The notes under the pieces are model-generated. The model had not been told where the DNA came from and searched no databases. It worked only from the letters and a program-made list of their open reading frames with translations. From assembly GCA_014946745.1 (NCBI GenBank), contig JADCRD010000001.1, positions 1,424,427 to 1,488,426 on the forward strand: a stretch of DNA of 64,000 nt. Direction: 5' to 3'. The DNA comes from Lysobacterales bacterium (GTDB taxonomy: Bacteria; Pseudomonadota; Gammaproteobacteria; Xanthomonadales; Xanthomonadaceae). The translations under genes and the position numbers were made by a program. Positions 9,408-18,461 of this stretch are shown here, one piece after another. The first letter of the stretch is position 1, and each line of letters begins with the position of its first letter.

Positions 9408-11216
9408 ATGGATGCCTGGATGAGCCCGAGTCCTCTGGTCGATCTCCGCAATCAGCACTTCATGCTCAACCAGGTGCTCGATCTGCCGGCCCTGCTGCGC
9501 CTGCCGACGTTCGCCGAGCACAGCGAGGACTCGGTGGTGGCCGTGCTTGAAGCCGCTCACACGCTGGCGGCGGAAGTCTTCCTGCCGCAGGCCGCCGAGG
9601 CCGACCGCGATGAGCCGCGCTTCGTCGATGGCGAAGTGCTGCTGCCGGCCTCCACCCGCGAGGTGACCCGGGCCTATGCCGAAGGCGGCTTCAATGCCGC
9701 CGCCGCGCCCACCGACCATGGCGGCCTCGGCTTGCCCTACACGGTGGCGCTGGCCGCCGACGGCCTGTTCATGGGTGCCAACACGGCCGCGGCGGGCTAC
9801 GGCCTGCTGACGCGCGGTGCCGCGCATCTGCTGCTGGCCCACGGTACGCCCGAGCAGATCCGCCGCTACGCCGAGCCACTGCTGGCGGGCCGCTTCTTCG
9901 GCACGATGTGTCTGTCCGAGCCGCAGGCCGGCAGCTCGCTGGGCGATATCCGCACCCGTGCGATTGCGCAGGCCGACGGCAGCTATCGCCTCGAAGGCCA
10001 GAAGATGTGGATCTCCAGCGGCGAGCACACGCTGGGCGAGAGCATCATCCACCTCGTGCTGGCGCGTATCGAAGGCGCACCGGCCGGCACCCGCGGCATC
10101 AGCCTGTTCGCGGTGCCCCGCAACCACATCGGCGCCGATGGTCAGGTGGGCGAACGCAACGACGTGCAGCTGGCCGGCTTGAACCACAAGCTGGGTCAGC
10201 GGGGCATCGTCAACACCGTGCTCAAGTTCGGCGAACGCGGCGAGTGTGTGGCGGAGCTGGTCGGCAAGCCGCATCAGGGGCTCGCGGCGATGTTCCACAT
10301 GATGAACGAGGCCCGGATTGGCGTCGGCATCGGCGCGATCATGCTCGCCTACCGCGGCTATCTGTACGCGCTGCAGTACGCCCGCGAGCGCCTGCAGGGG
10401 CGGCCGATCGACAACCGCGACCCGGAGTCCAAGCCCGTCGCCATCATCGAGCACGCCGACGTGCGTCGCCTGCTGCTGCGCCAGCGCGCCCTGGTCGAAG
10501 GCGGCTACGCGCTCTGCCTGTATGCAGCCAGCCTGGTCGATCTGAAAGCTCACGCAGTGAACGAAAGCGAAGAGGCCGTCCGTCTGCTCGATCTGCTGAC
10601 GCCCATCGTCAAGGGCTGGTGCTCGGAGTTCGGCGTGCAGGCCTCGGACCACGCGATCCAGGTACTCGGGGGTTACGGCTACACCCGCGAATATCCGGTC
10701 GAGCAGCTCTGGCGCGACAACCGCCTCAATCCGATCCATGAAGGCACCAACGGCATTCAGGCCATTGACCTGCTGGCACGCAAGGCGCTGGCGGAGCAGG
10801 GGGCGGCGCTACGTCTGCTGGGCCAGCGCATCGAAGCCACCCTGGCTGAAGCAGCCGAGCTTCCCGAGTGGGTCGATGCGACCGTGATGCTGCGCGTGCT
10901 GATGCAGAAAGTCGGCGTCGCCGCCGCCGGGGTGGCTTCGCGCATGCAGCGCGGTGAAGCCGGATTGGCGCTCGCCAACGCCAGCCACTATCTGCATGCC
11001 GCCGGTCATGCGGTGGTGGGCTGGCTGTGGCTGCGCCAGGCCCTGGCCGCTCAGAAGCTTCTCTATGCGGGTCAGGGCGACGCCGATTTCCTGAAGGGCA
11101 AACTGCAAACCTGCCGCTACTTTCTGGCTCAGGAGCTGCCCACCGCGATGCACGCGATTGGGCTGGTGGCGGGCTTCGAGGATTCGTTCTTCGCCATGCG
11201 AACCGAGTGGTTCTAG
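9408..11216 (+). CDS. Acyl-CoA dehydrogenase, DmdC-like with C-terminal extension
   Basis: This 602-residue FAD-dependent acyl-CoA dehydrogenase oxidises the alpha-beta bond of an acyl-CoA thioester. Visible hallmarks are MCLSEPQAGSSLGDIRTRA (FAD/substrate loop), KMWISSGEHTLGE, GYGYTREYPVEQLWRD and NPIHEGTNGIQAIDLLARK, whose Glu is the likely catalytic base. The chain is about 200 residues longer than short-chain enzymes, in line with the subgroup carrying an acetyl-CoA dehydrogenase-like C-terminal domain that includes 3-methylmercaptopropionyl-CoA dehydrogenase (DmdC). Substrate is unknown. The start could be the ATG at 9408 or the in-frame ATG at 9420; no strong ribosome site favours either. 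The gene stands alone. Confidence 0.9.
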   Translation: MDAWMSPSPLVDLRNQHFMLNQVLDLPALLRLPTFAEHSEDSVVAVLEAAHTLAAEVFLPQAAEADRDEPRFVDGEVLLPASTREVTRAYAEGGFNAAAAPTDHGGLGLPYTVALAADGLFMGANTAAAGYGLLTRGAAHLLLAHGTPEQIRRYAEPLLAGRFFGTMCLSEPQAGSSLGDIRTRAIAQADGSYRLEGQKMWISSGEHTLGESIIHLVLARIEGAPAGTRGISLFAVPRNHIGADGQVGERNDVQLAGLNHKLGQRGIVNTVLKFGERGECVAELVGKPHQGLAAMFHMMNEARIGVGIGAIMLAYRGYLYALQYARERLQGRPIDNRDPESKPVAIIEHADVRRLLLRQRALVEGGYALCLYAASLVDLKAHAVNESEEAVRLLDLLTPIVKGWCSEFGVQASDHAIQVLGGYGYTREYPVEQLWRDNRLNPIHEGTNGIQAIDLLARKALAEQGAALRLLGQRIEATLAEAAELPEWVDATVMLRVLMQKVGVAAAGVASRMQRGEAGLALANASHYLHAAGHAVVGWLWLRQALAAQKLLYAGQGDADFLKGKLQTCRYFLAQELPTAMHAIGLVAGFEDSFFAMRTEWF

Positions 11217-11221
11217 CGCAC

Positions 11222-11254
11222 CACGGATCAAGCCCTTCCAGAGCTTGATCCGTG
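11222..11254. terminator. Strong bidirectional stem-loop between acyl-CoA dehydrogenase gene and smpB
   Basis: CACGGATCAAGC (11222-11233) pairs perfectly over 12 bp with GCTTGATCCGTG (11243-11254) around a nine-base loop, in the gap between two convergent genes. Its central 25 bases are clearly related to the hairpin at 12841-12873. No long T-run follows. Confidence 0.65.
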
Positions 11255-11331
11255 CTCGCGAGTGCGGCGTCGAGGCCATCGCTTCCGCGGGTTCAAGCAC
11301 GGCCTGATCGAACCGGCGAGACGCTGTGGCT

Positions 11332-11820
11332 TCAGGCGTTGGGGTTGTGGCGCCGCATGACGCGCTGCTTGTCACGCTGCCAGTCGCGCTCCTTGCTGGC
11401 GGCGCGCTTGTCGTGTTCCTTCTTGCCTTCGGCAAGGGCGACTTCGCACTTCACCCGGTTGTTCTTCCAGTACAGGGCGGTGGGGATCAGGGTGTAGCCC
11501 TCTCGCTCGACTGCGCCGATCAGCTTGTTGATCTCGCGCTTGTGCAGCAGCAGCTTGCGCGTGCGGCGGTCGTCCGCCAGCACATGGGTCGAGGCTGAGT
11601 TGAGCGGCGTGATCTGGGCACCGAACAGGAATATCTCGCCGCCACGCACGATGGCGTAGCTCTCGTTGAAGCTGATCCGCCCCGCGCGCAAGGCCTTGAC
11701 CTCCCAGCCCTGCAGCTCGATGCCGGCCTCATAGCGGTCCTCCAGCTTGAAGTCGAAGCGCGCCTTTTTGTTGAGGGCGATCGTGCCGCTTCCGCTATCC
11801 TTGCTTTTCTTCTTGCTCAT
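11332..11820 (-). CDS. smpB: SsrA-binding protein SmpB
   Basis: This 162-residue protein binds tmRNA and delivers it to stalled ribosomes for trans-translation. Signatures: [46 protein letters not shown] and the Lys/Arg-rich disordered tail ([15 protein letters not shown]). The frame continues far upstream through the divergent ratA gene, but the family begins with the Lys-rich MSKKKSKD at 11820. It sits 93 bases from divergent ratA, the conserved gammaproteobacterial arrangement. Confidence 0.97.
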   Translation of the reverse strand: MSKKKSKDSGSGTIALNKKARFDFKLEDRYEAGIELQGWEVKALRAGRISFNESYAIVRGGEIFLFGAQITPLNSASTHVLADDRRTRKLLLHKREINKLIGAVEREGYTLIPTALYWKNNRVKCEVALAEGKKEHDKRAASKERDWQRDKQRVMRRHNPNA

Positions 11821-11913
11821 GGCCTGGTCCCACGCTCGAACCCGCGATTGTGGCGCAGGTGGGCGGCTACGGCGAGCCCCATGCAGTCCGGCCTTCACTT
11901 CAGCGCATCGCTC

Positions 11914-12345
11914 ATGACCCAGATCGCCCGCAGCGCGCTCGTGCGCCGACCCGCCGCGCACATGTTCGACCTGGTCAACGAGGTCGAGGCGTATCCGCAG
12001 CGGTTCGGCTGGTGCGAAGCCGCGCGCATCATCGAGCGCAGCGACACCGAGATGCTGGCCCGGCTGGACCTGAAGCTGGGTGGGCTGCGCACCGCCTTCA
12101 CCACGCGCAACCGCTTGCTGCGGCCGCAGCGTATCGAGCTGCAGCTCGTCGAAGGCCCGTTCACCAAGCTGGCCGGCTCCTGGGTTTTCACCGCCCTGGC
12201 CGAAGACGCCAGCAAAGTGGAGCTGAGTCTGAGCTTCGAAACCGCCGGCCGGCTGGTCGGCAGCGCGCTGGCACTTGGGTTTCAAGCGCTGGCGGACCGC
12301 ATGGTGGATGACTTCGTGCGCGAGGCGCAGCGTCATGGCGGCTGA
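11914..12345 (+). CDS. ratA: RatA/Coq10-type START-domain protein
   Basis: This 143-residue single-domain polyketide cyclase/START-like protein contains [14 protein letters not shown] and the FTTRNRL and LEGPF-like ([13 protein letters not shown]) motifs. The family includes the ubiquinone-binding Coq10 proteins and E. coli RatA, reported to inhibit 70S ribosome assembly; its role in quinone handling versus ribosome control is not settled. The start at 11914 ([10 protein letters not shown]) matches family N-termini; an in-frame ATG at 11848 would add 22 uncharacteristic residues. The 3' end overlaps rnfH by 11 bases. Confidence 0.9.
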   Translation: MTQIARSALVRRPAAHMFDLVNEVEAYPQRFGWCEAARIIERSDTEMLARLDLKLGGLRTAFTTRNRLLRPQRIELQLVEGPFTKLAGSWVFTALAEDASKVELSLSFETAGRLVGSALALGFQALADRMVDDFVREAQRHGG

Positions 12346-12691
12346 GCCCGCGGGCACCAGCGCCCATCCAACACTGGCACCCGCCGGCGCGCCCCTGTCG
12401 CCCGCGCCCAACGCCGAGACAATCCGCGTGGAAGTGACGTACGCCCGACCCGAGCGCGCCTGGCGGGTGAGTCTGACCCTGCCCGCAGGCACCACCGCGC
12501 TGCAGGCCTTCGAAGCTTCGGGCCTGCGTGTTCGGGTGGTCGAGCTGGCTCGGTCCGAACCCGATCTGGGTGTCTTCGCCCAGGCTGTCGGGCCGGGCCA
12601 TGTGCTTCGCGACGGCGACCGCGTCGAGGTCTACAGGCCTTTGCTGATCGATCCGAAAGACGCCCGCCGCAAGCGCGCGGCGCAGACCTGA
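12335..12691 (+). CDS. rnfH: RnfH family (UPF0125) beta-grasp protein
   Basis: This 118-residue small protein has the family core [29 protein letters not shown] and [26 protein letters not shown], which predicts a ubiquitin-like beta-grasp fold. The biochemical role is unknown; the gene is named for its linkage to rnf genes in some bacteria and is called ratB next to ratA in E. coli. An N-terminal Ala/Pro-rich stretch of about 28 residues precedes the domain. It starts inside the last codons of ratA, so the two are translated together. Confidence 0.92.
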   Translation: MAAEPAGTSAHPTLAPAGAPLSPAPNAETIRVEVTYARPERAWRVSLTLPAGTTALQAFEASGLRVRVVELARSEPDLGVFAQAVGPGHVLRDGDRVEVYRPLLIDPKDARRKRAAQT

Positions 12692-12840
12692 TCGGCAGCT
12701 GCCCGCGGGCTGAGCGAGCTAAGCCGCGGAGTGCGTTTCGGCGAACCCACCTACAGCGCGCCGCTTGGCTGCGCGCGTGAGCGCTTTCGGTCGCCGCAGG
12801 CGAAGCGGCTCCGGCTGTGCGGCGCAGGCTTCTACGCCAA

Positions 12841-12873
12841 GTCTGATCAACGCCCTCCCGGAGTTGATCAGAC
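12841..12873. terminator. Strong bidirectional stem-loop between rnfH and the M50 protease gene
   Basis: GTCTGATCAAC (12841-12851) pairs perfectly over 11 bp with GTTGATCAGAC (12863-12873) around an 11-base loop. It lies in the 249-base space between convergent genes, which otherwise shows nothing codable. The core matches the hairpin at 11222-11254 at 19 of 25 positions by my alignment. Confidence 0.6.
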
Positions 12874-12940
12874 GGCGCGGGTCTGGACTCACTCACGCTG
12901 GATCCAGCACGTGCGTGCTCGATCCGGGAGCGCGCCGTCC

Positions 12941-13684
12941 CTAGCGGCTGCGAACAGCGGCGAGGCGAAGCGCCCGCCACAGCCCCACGGCAACCACGCC
13001 AAGGCAGGCAATCGCGAGCACGCTGCCCCAGAACCAGTGGCTGAAGCCGAGCGCCTCGGCAATCTGCGCTGTGTCCGAGGGCAGAGCTCCTGCGCCAGTC
13101 ACGGCGCCTGCGCTGAAGAGATAGTCCATGCGCGAAAAGGCCGACAGGCTCATTTCGACGCCGAGAAATGCGGCCACGGCGTAGAGCGTGCGCTCGTCGC
13201 CACGCCATGCGATCAGGGCGAGGCCCACGCAGAGGGCGGTGACGAAGCCCAGCGCGAACAGGTTTCGCACCCACAGGAGCAGGGCGAGCGCGAGAAAGGC
13301 CGCGAGGAGGATCAGCAGAAGGCGGATGGCGTAGCGGTGTCCCAGCGCTACAAACAGGGCGAGGCCCGCCAGCGGCGCGCCCAGCGGCCCGGCTGCTGCG
13401 ATAAGAGCCCGGTCGAACGCCGAGTAGACGCCGCGATGGACTGCGACACCGGAGCCATCGGGATAGATCGCGAGTTGCACAAGTTCGCCGCCCAGGGCCA
13501 GCGCGGCCAGGCCGTGGCCCAGCTCGTGAAACAGAGTGCCCAGCCAGACCAGCGGTCGTGCCAGCCAGCCGAACTGCGGCGACCAGGCATCGAGAGCGAA
13601 CAGGCACAGCGAAATCAGACCTGCGCCCCAGATCCAGGGCGCCGGCGATACCTGCGCGGCAGGCTCAGGCGGTGTGGCGGTCAA
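12941..13684 (-). CDS. M50B-like integral membrane zinc metallopeptidase
   Basis: This 247-residue polytopic membrane protein carries HELGH at residues 53-57 inside a hydrophobic segment (LGTLFHELGHGLAALALGG), the zinc-binding motif of site-2-protease-like families (closest by eye to the peptidase M50B-like group). About six to seven further helices follow. Substrate unknown; proteins of this group are often uncharacterised and some may not be proteases. A short Pro/Ala-rich N-terminus precedes the first helix. It lies downstream of the terminators that close the DUF1552 operon and is probably transcribed on its own. Confidence 0.8.
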   Translation of the reverse strand: MTATPPEPAAQVSPAPWIWGAGLISLCLFALDAWSPQFGWLARPLVWLGTLFHELGHGLAALALGGELVQLAIYPDGSGVAVHRGVYSAFDRALIAAAGPLGAPLAGLALFVALGHRYAIRLLLILLAAFLALALLLWVRNLFALGFVTALCVGLALIAWRGDERTLYAVAAFLGVEMSLSAFSRMDYLFSAGAVTGAGALPSDTAQIAEALGFSHWFWGSVLAIACLGVVAVGLWRALRLAAVRSR

Positions 13685-13767
13685 TAGAGCTACCCCAAGC
13701 GCTGGGTCGGTGGCCGCCAGAACATCCTCCGGCCGGCGTGAGCGCGATTCTGGGGCAGGCCGGGCCC

Positions 13768-13805
13768 AAAAGAAAAACGGGAAGCCCCTGAACGCGGGCT
13801 TCCCG
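13768..13805 (-). terminator. Intrinsic terminator of the CBM2/YceI/DUF1592/DUF1552 operon
   Basis: On the minus strand CGGGAAGCCC pairs perfectly over 10 bp with GGGCTTCCCG (13778-13805, eight-base loop), and is followed by TTTTTCTTTT (13777 down to 13768). This is a classic Rho-independent terminator, oriented to stop transcription arriving from the gene ending at 13894. Confidence 0.9.
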
Positions 13806-13812
13806 GGAACGA

Positions 13813-13846
13813 GCCCGCGGCCCTCCGATCACGGAGGGTCGCGGGC
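13813..13846 (-). terminator. Long hairpin just upstream of the intrinsic terminator
   Basis: GCCCGCG-G-CCCTCCG (13813-13827) pairs with CGGAGGG-T-CGCGGGC (13832-13846) around a four-base loop, 14 Watson-Crick pairs plus one G-T wobble. It lies between the stop at 13894 and the T-tract terminator. It may shield the mRNA 3' end or back up termination. Confidence 0.55.
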
Positions 13847-13893
13847 GGGATACGCAAATGCCGCAAGCAAACGAGGGGTAGCGTGAAGCGGAG

Positions 13894-15105
13894 TTACAGG
13901 CCGGCGATGGTTGCGCTCGACCAGTTGCGGTAGGCCGCGCCGTTGGGGCTCTGATCGGCGCGCAGCCTGAGGCCGATCGTCTGATAGAGCTCCGACTGCG
14001 TGCGCCCACCGGCATCCACGACCCGGCCACCAGTGATACCGCCACCTGCGACCAGCATCGGCACATTGCTGTTGCCGTGCGAGTCGGCGTCGCCCATGTC
14101 CGATACCTGGGTCACGATCGTGGTCGGCAGCAGGCCACGCGCGTCGAAGCGCTCCAGCAGGTGACGGGTCAGGCTGGCCATGTAGGCGATGTCGTCGTGG
14201 TAGGCCTGCGGGTTGTTGCCCTGGTTGTGGTGCGACTGGTGCGATTCGCGGCCCAGCACGTCCAGGAAATGGTTGTGCGAGTCGGATCCGAACGCGACCG
14301 ACACCGAGGCGGTCAGGTTGCAGCTGAGTGCGAGCGCCGCGATTTCGGCCTGCAGCTTGGCCGTGGCGTCGAAGCCAGTCACCGCGGTGTTCGGCGGCTG
14401 CGGGCAGGAGCCGCTAGGCGGCGGCGTGCTGCCGCCGCTGTCGAGGGTCCGCTCGATTTCGCGGATCGCGGTGAAGTGGCTGTCCAGCTTCTGCAACTCG
14501 TGCTGGCCCAGCTTGGTGCGCAGGCTGTTGATGGCAGCGAAGTGCAGATCCACCACCGAGCGCCGCGGCGGCGTGCCGCCGCCGGTGTTGGTACCGCCGC
14601 CCGCGAACAGGATGTCCAGGGCTGCGCGCGGGCTGGTGATGGTCGGCTTGCCGGCGTTGCCTTCGCGACTGAGGTTGGATTCGGCCGTCGTGCCCAAGTT
14701 GAGGTAGCGCACCGGGAAGTTGGCGCCGATGGTGCGGCCCAGGTTCACGTCGAAGCTGTCCTGCGACCAGCTGCCGTTGTTGAAGCGGTGGAACATCACG
14801 CCGTGGCCCGCACCGCTGAGCGATGCGTTACGAATCATGGCGATGCGGCTGAACTGGGTCTGCAGCGGTGCCGACTGGATCGGCAGGGTGGAGCCATTGG
14901 CGAACCAGCGGGTGGGATGACAGCCGCCGCCGGAGAAGACCAGGCAGTGCTTGTTCGGCACTGCAGACTGGGCTTCCGAGGTGCGCGCCAGCATGACGCC
15001 GGCGAGCACGCTGGAGGCCTTGATCAAGCTGGCAGAGATGCCAGCCTGGCCAATCAGGCGAAGAAAGCTGCGGCGCTCTTTGTCGAAGCAGTCCGTGTGT
15101 TTCAT
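13894..15105 (-). CDS. DUF1552 domain protein, Tat-exported
   Basis: This 403-residue protein starts MKHTDCFDKERRSFLRLIGQ: a twin-arginine signal (RRSFLR) followed by a hydrophobic stretch, so it is predicted to be exported folded. The rest fits DUF1552: GAGHGVMFHRF, the YLNLGT region, DSHFTAIREIERTL, and a C-terminal SDMGDADSHGNSNVPMLVAGG. DUF1552 proteins are commonly encoded next to DUF1592/DUF1588 cytochrome-like proteins, as here; their chemistry is unknown. I chose the ATG at 15105 because GGAG lies upstream at proper spacing; the frame extends far upstream antisense to the next gene, without merit. Last gene of the operon, 50 bases after the DUF1592-type gene. Confidence 0.88.
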   Translation of the reverse strand: MKHTDCFDKERRSFLRLIGQAGISASLIKASSVLAGVMLARTSEAQSAVPNKHCLVFSGGGCHPTRWFANGSTLPIQSAPLQTQFSRIAMIRNASLSGAGHGVMFHRFNNGSWSQDSFDVNLGRTIGANFPVRYLNLGTTAESNLSREGNAGKPTITSPRAALDILFAGGGTNTGGGTPPRRSVVDLHFAAINSLRTKLGQHELQKLDSHFTAIREIERTLDSGGSTPPPSGSCPQPPNTAVTGFDATAKLQAEIAALALSCNLTASVSVAFGSDSHNHFLDVLGRESHQSHHNQGNNPQAYHDDIAYMASLTRHLLERFDARGLLPTTIVTQVSDMGDADSHGNSNVPMLVAGGGITGGRVVDAGGRTQSELYQTIGLRLRADQSPNGAAYRNWSSATIAGL

Positions 15106-15155
15106 TCTGCTCACTCCAAATCGTTGTGTGGACGTGTCGGGAGGAGAGGGCGCGC

Positions 15156-18100
15156 TTAGCGCGCCCACTCCTTGCGATACATCACGGATTGCAGGGCGGG
15201 GATCTCTTCCAGCATCGCGCGCGGGCCGCGGTTCACGAGCACGTCGCGCAGGTTGCCGACGTTGCAGCGGTAAGCCGCTTCTTCCTGTTCGCTGATGCGG
15301 GCGTAGCCGACATCGCGATCGGAGTCGATCAGGAAGATCGTGTGGATGCCCGAGCTGTAGCTGACGAACTGGGTGGCGAGACAGGTCTGTGCCAGGCCCG
15401 ACACCTTCGGGTCTTCCACGATCTTGGTCACCAGGCTGACGCCACCGTTGAAGGTGATCGCCGGCGAGTTGATGACGCGATCCGGATCGCCCAGGAACTG
15501 CAGCTGCGGGAAGGGCGAGAAGAACGTGCCGCTGGCGTTGATCGGGTTGTTGCGCGCGTCCGTGGTGCGGATGCGGCCCACAGCGTCGAAGTTCTCCAGG
15601 CCACCGCCCAGCGGGTTGATGATCTCGGCGTGGCACTCCGAGCAGCTGGTGCCCATCGTGATGCGGTCGTAGATCATGCGCTGGGTGGTGCGCGGGTTGT
15701 TGAAGAACTCGCGGTCCTGCGCGGCCAGGGCTTCGCGATCCAGGCTGACGCCCGAGGGCGGTTCCGGGATGTCCTGACACATCAGACGGCGCCGCAGGGC
15801 CACCGCACGCGTCACCAGGTTCGACTCGGTGTTGGTGGCATAGCGCGACAGGAAAGCACCCGACATCAGGATGCCGCCGCGGTCGTTGGTCGCCGTGCGC
15901 ACGAAACCGTCGGCGTCCGCACCCGCGCCAGTGAAGGGCAGCCCGTACAGGGTCGCCAGACGCTGGTTGACGTGGGTGTAGGCCGGCTTGTACAGGGTCG
16001 CGAAGGTCGCGGTGGAGTCGAGCATGCCCTGCGAGAAGTTCTTGCCCAGCTCAAGCTTCATGTCGTTCGCCAGCTGCGCGAAGTTCGGGAAGCCCGTCTT
16101 TTCCTTGATCTCCAGCTGCTCGGTGCCGATCCAGCGGTTAACGAAGTTGGTCAGCAAGGCGCGCGCCTGCGGGGTGTTGAGCAGGGTGGCTGCGTGCTGG
16201 CGCACACCCGCCGGCGTATCCAGTTCACCGCGTCCGGCGGCGGCCAGCAGTGCAGCGCTGGGCGTCGTGCCGACAAAGGTGTAGCTGAGGTAGGTCGCCA
16301 TCTCGTAGCCGGTGAGCTTGTAGACATCACCCACGCGCTCGCCCAGCTCGGAGCGGTACAGGAACTGCGGCGACGAGAGCATGCCCGCCAGCGCCACCTT
16401 CATGCCTTCGGCCGGCGTGCGTCCGCCCGTCGTGCCCTGTGCCACGGCGAGGTAGGTGGTGCGCTCGTCGGTGGTCAGCGGACGACGGAAGATGCGCGGG
16501 GCCAGGTCGGTCACCAGACGGTTGGCGCAATTGGCGTCCGGGTTGCAGGACAGCACTGCGTTCCAGCGGGTGGCCACGTTGTCGGCGATGCGCTCCGCGG
16601 TGGTGATGTAGCTGGTGTAGCGGGTGCGGTCGACAAGCAGGGTGTTGTTGCTGAGGAAGGTGCCGGCGTTGAAGTCATCCGGCAGACGCGAGGTCACGTC
16701 CTCGGTGTAGCCCACCAGATCGCCCACCGAACGCTGGTACTCGAGCTTGGTCAGCAGACGCAGCGTGCGCTGGCCATAGGCCTGGTTCGGCGTGGGGCAG
16801 GTGAAGTACTCGACCGGATGGTCGGGGATACCGTCGGACGGACGACGCCAGGTCATGATGTAGGCGGCGATGTCTTCCGCGCACTCACCCACGCAGGACT
16901 GCGGGTTGCCCTGCGGCATCCAGCGCTCGATGAAGTCCTTCAGCGAACGATCCTGGGTGTCCTGGCTGTGGCGGTACGAAGACCGGTTCGGGTTCAGGCG
17001 CGAGATCACCAGGGCACCCGTTGCATCACGCTCGCCGTCCACGCCGTGGCAGGCAACGCAGCCCTGCGAGTTGTAGAGCGCGGCGCCGCGGGCGGCGTTG
17101 CCGGGACCGCTGCTGCTCGACGAGCTGGAGCTGGACGAGCTCGACGACGAGGAGCTGGACGACGAGGAGCTGCTGCTCGACGAGCTGCTCGAGCTGCTGG
17201 AGGACGCGTTGCCGCTGTAGACCACCGAAGTGGGCATGCTTGCCGCAGACGGCACGCTGCCGCTGTAGCTGATCAGCTTGTACTCGTAGTTACCGTTGCT
17301 GCCGAGCAGACGCTCGACGAAGGCGCGGGCGCTGACTGCGAGGTTGCCCTGCGTGGTCCAGCGATTGTCCGGCCCGCGACGACGCACGAGCACGCCCGAG
17401 GTGCCGGTACCGCCCTGCGTCCACGCCAGCGACACGTTGCCGGTGCTTTGCACGACGCTGCCAGTCAAGCCTTCAGGCGCTGAGGGCTGGCCGGGCAGGG
17501 CCGTCGGCGGTTCACTGGTCGGGTTGTCGCGGGTCAGGAAGACCTTGAAGTAGACCGGCACACGCTCACCGATCGAACCGAGGCCAGCCACCGAGCGCAG
17601 CGCTTCGATACCGGCATCCAGATCGTAGTCGCCCGCGTTGACCAGGATCGGACGACGCGGAGACACGCTGTAGCGAGTCGCGCTGTGCTTCACCATCACC
17701 GCATCGAAGGTCACGTTGCGGCTGACCGCGTGCAGCATCAGGGTGCCGGTGACCGGCTGCACGGCGATCCCGCCGACCGGCAAGGCCTCAAGCGCGGCCA
17801 GATTCAGCTGGGTCGTGAAGTGCAGGTTGGGCAGATACGCCGTTTCGAACAGCAGGTTCTGCATGCGCGTGTTGCGGATCTCGATCCCCGTCGAGATGCT
17901 GGTCAGGGGAATCGTCAGCACCGCCGCACCCGCAGCCGACACCGTTCCGCTCATCTGCGAGAAGGTGTGGGTTTCCGCGTTGTCGATGTTCTTCTTCGAC
18001 ACGAAATGCAGGGTGGACTGGGTTCCATCGACCAGCCACTGGGCGCCCGTGCCACCGCAGTTCACGCCGTTCACGCTGAACGTGGTGGGCACTTGTGCGG

Positions 18101-18443
18101 CCGGGTTGTTGACGATGAAGCCGAAGTTGGCGCTGCCGCCCGCGGCCAGCTGGCCGTTGTAGTTGGCATTGCGCACGCACACGCGATTGCCATTGGCGGT
18201 GAACACGCCGTCCCACAGGTTCGCGATGGTCTCGTTACCCGAGAAGGTCCAGCAGACTTCCCAGCTGTTGGTGGCCGCACCCGTGTTGGTGACGCTGACC
18301 GCCACCTGGGCGCCCGCAGGCCAGCTGTTGACGGTGCGGTAGTTGACGCTGCACGCGCTCTGCGCGGAAGCGGCTGACGGCGTCAGCAGGCTCACGGCAG
18401 AAGCGAGGACGACGCCGGTCAAGATCAGAGCTTTGGTTCTCAT
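15156..18443 (-). CDS. Secreted CBM2-YceI-FnIII-polySer-cytochrome c-DUF1592/1588 fusion (Cbp2D-like)
   Basis: A 1095-residue modular exported protein. Order: signal peptide (about 1-28); family 2 carbohydrate-binding module (about 29-130; CSVNYRTVNSWPAGAQVAV, NSWEVCWTFSG); YceI-like lipocalin fold (about 133-306; STLHFVSKKN, THTFSQMSG), a fold that binds isoprenoid quinones in other proteins; fibronectin III-like domain (about 310-409); a run of about 33 serines (412-445); cytochrome c segment with CVACH near 461; then the DUF1587/1592/1588/1585-type region to the end with a second haem motif, CSECH, near 933. CBM2 plus YceI plus haem is the hallmark of Cbp2D-type redox proteins linked to cellulose oxidation in Cellvibrio. 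It likely passes electrons outside the cell, possibly to a polysaccharide-attacking oxidase; that role is inference. Fusion to the DUF1592 region is the odd part. Confidence 0.85.
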   Translation of the reverse strand: MRTKALILTGVVLASAVSLLTPSAASAQSACSVNYRTVNSWPAGAQVAVSVTNTGAATNSWEVCWTFSGNETIANLWDGVFTANGNRVCVRNANYNGQLAAGGSANFGFIVNNPAAQVPTTFSVNGVNCGGTGAQWLVDGTQSTLHFVSKKNIDNAETHTFSQMSGTVSAAGAAVLTIPLTSISTGIEIRNTRMQNLLFETAYLPNLHFTTQLNLAALEALPVGGIAVQPVTGTLMLHAVSRNVTFDAVMVKHSATRYSVSPRRPILVNAGDYDLDAGIEALRSVAGLGSIGERVPVYFKVFLTRDNPTSEPPTALPGQPSAPEGLTGSVVQSTGNVSLAWTQGGTGTSGVLVRRRGPDNRWTTQGNLAVSARAFVERLLGSNGNYEYKLISYSGSVPSAASMPTSVVYSGNASSSSSSSSSSSSSSSSSSSSSSSSSSSSSSSSGPGNAARGAALYNSQGCVACHGVDGERDATGALVISRLNPNRSSYRHSQDTQDRSLKDFIERWMPQGNPQSCVGECAEDIAAYIMTWRRPSDGIPDHPVEYFTCPTPNQAYGQRTLRLLTKLEYQRSVGDLVGYTEDVTSRLPDDFNAGTFLSNNTLLVDRTRYTSYITTAERIADNVATRWNAVLSCNPDANCANRLVTDLAPRIFRRPLTTDERTTYLAVAQGTTGGRTPAEGMKVALAGMLSSPQFLYRSELGERVGDVYKLTGYEMATYLSYTFVGTTPSAALLAAAGRGELDTPAGVRQHAATLLNTPQARALLTNFVNRWIGTEQLEIKEKTGFPNFAQLANDMKLELGKNFSQGMLDSTATFATLYKPAYTHVNQRLATLYGLPFTGAGADADGFVRTATNDRGGILMSGAFLSRYATNTESNLVTRAVALRRRLMCQDIPEPPSGVSLDREALAAQDREFFNNPRTTQRMIYDRITMGTSCSECHAEIINPLGGGLENFDAVGRIRTTDARNNPINASGTFFSPFPQLQFLGDPDRVINSPAITFNGGVSLVTKIVEDPKVSGLAQTCLATQFVSYSSGIHTIFLIDSDRDVGYARISEQEEAAYRCNVGNLRDVLVNRGPRAMLEEIPALQSVMYRKEWAR

Positions 18444-18461
18444 GATGTTTGCCTCGTCCAG

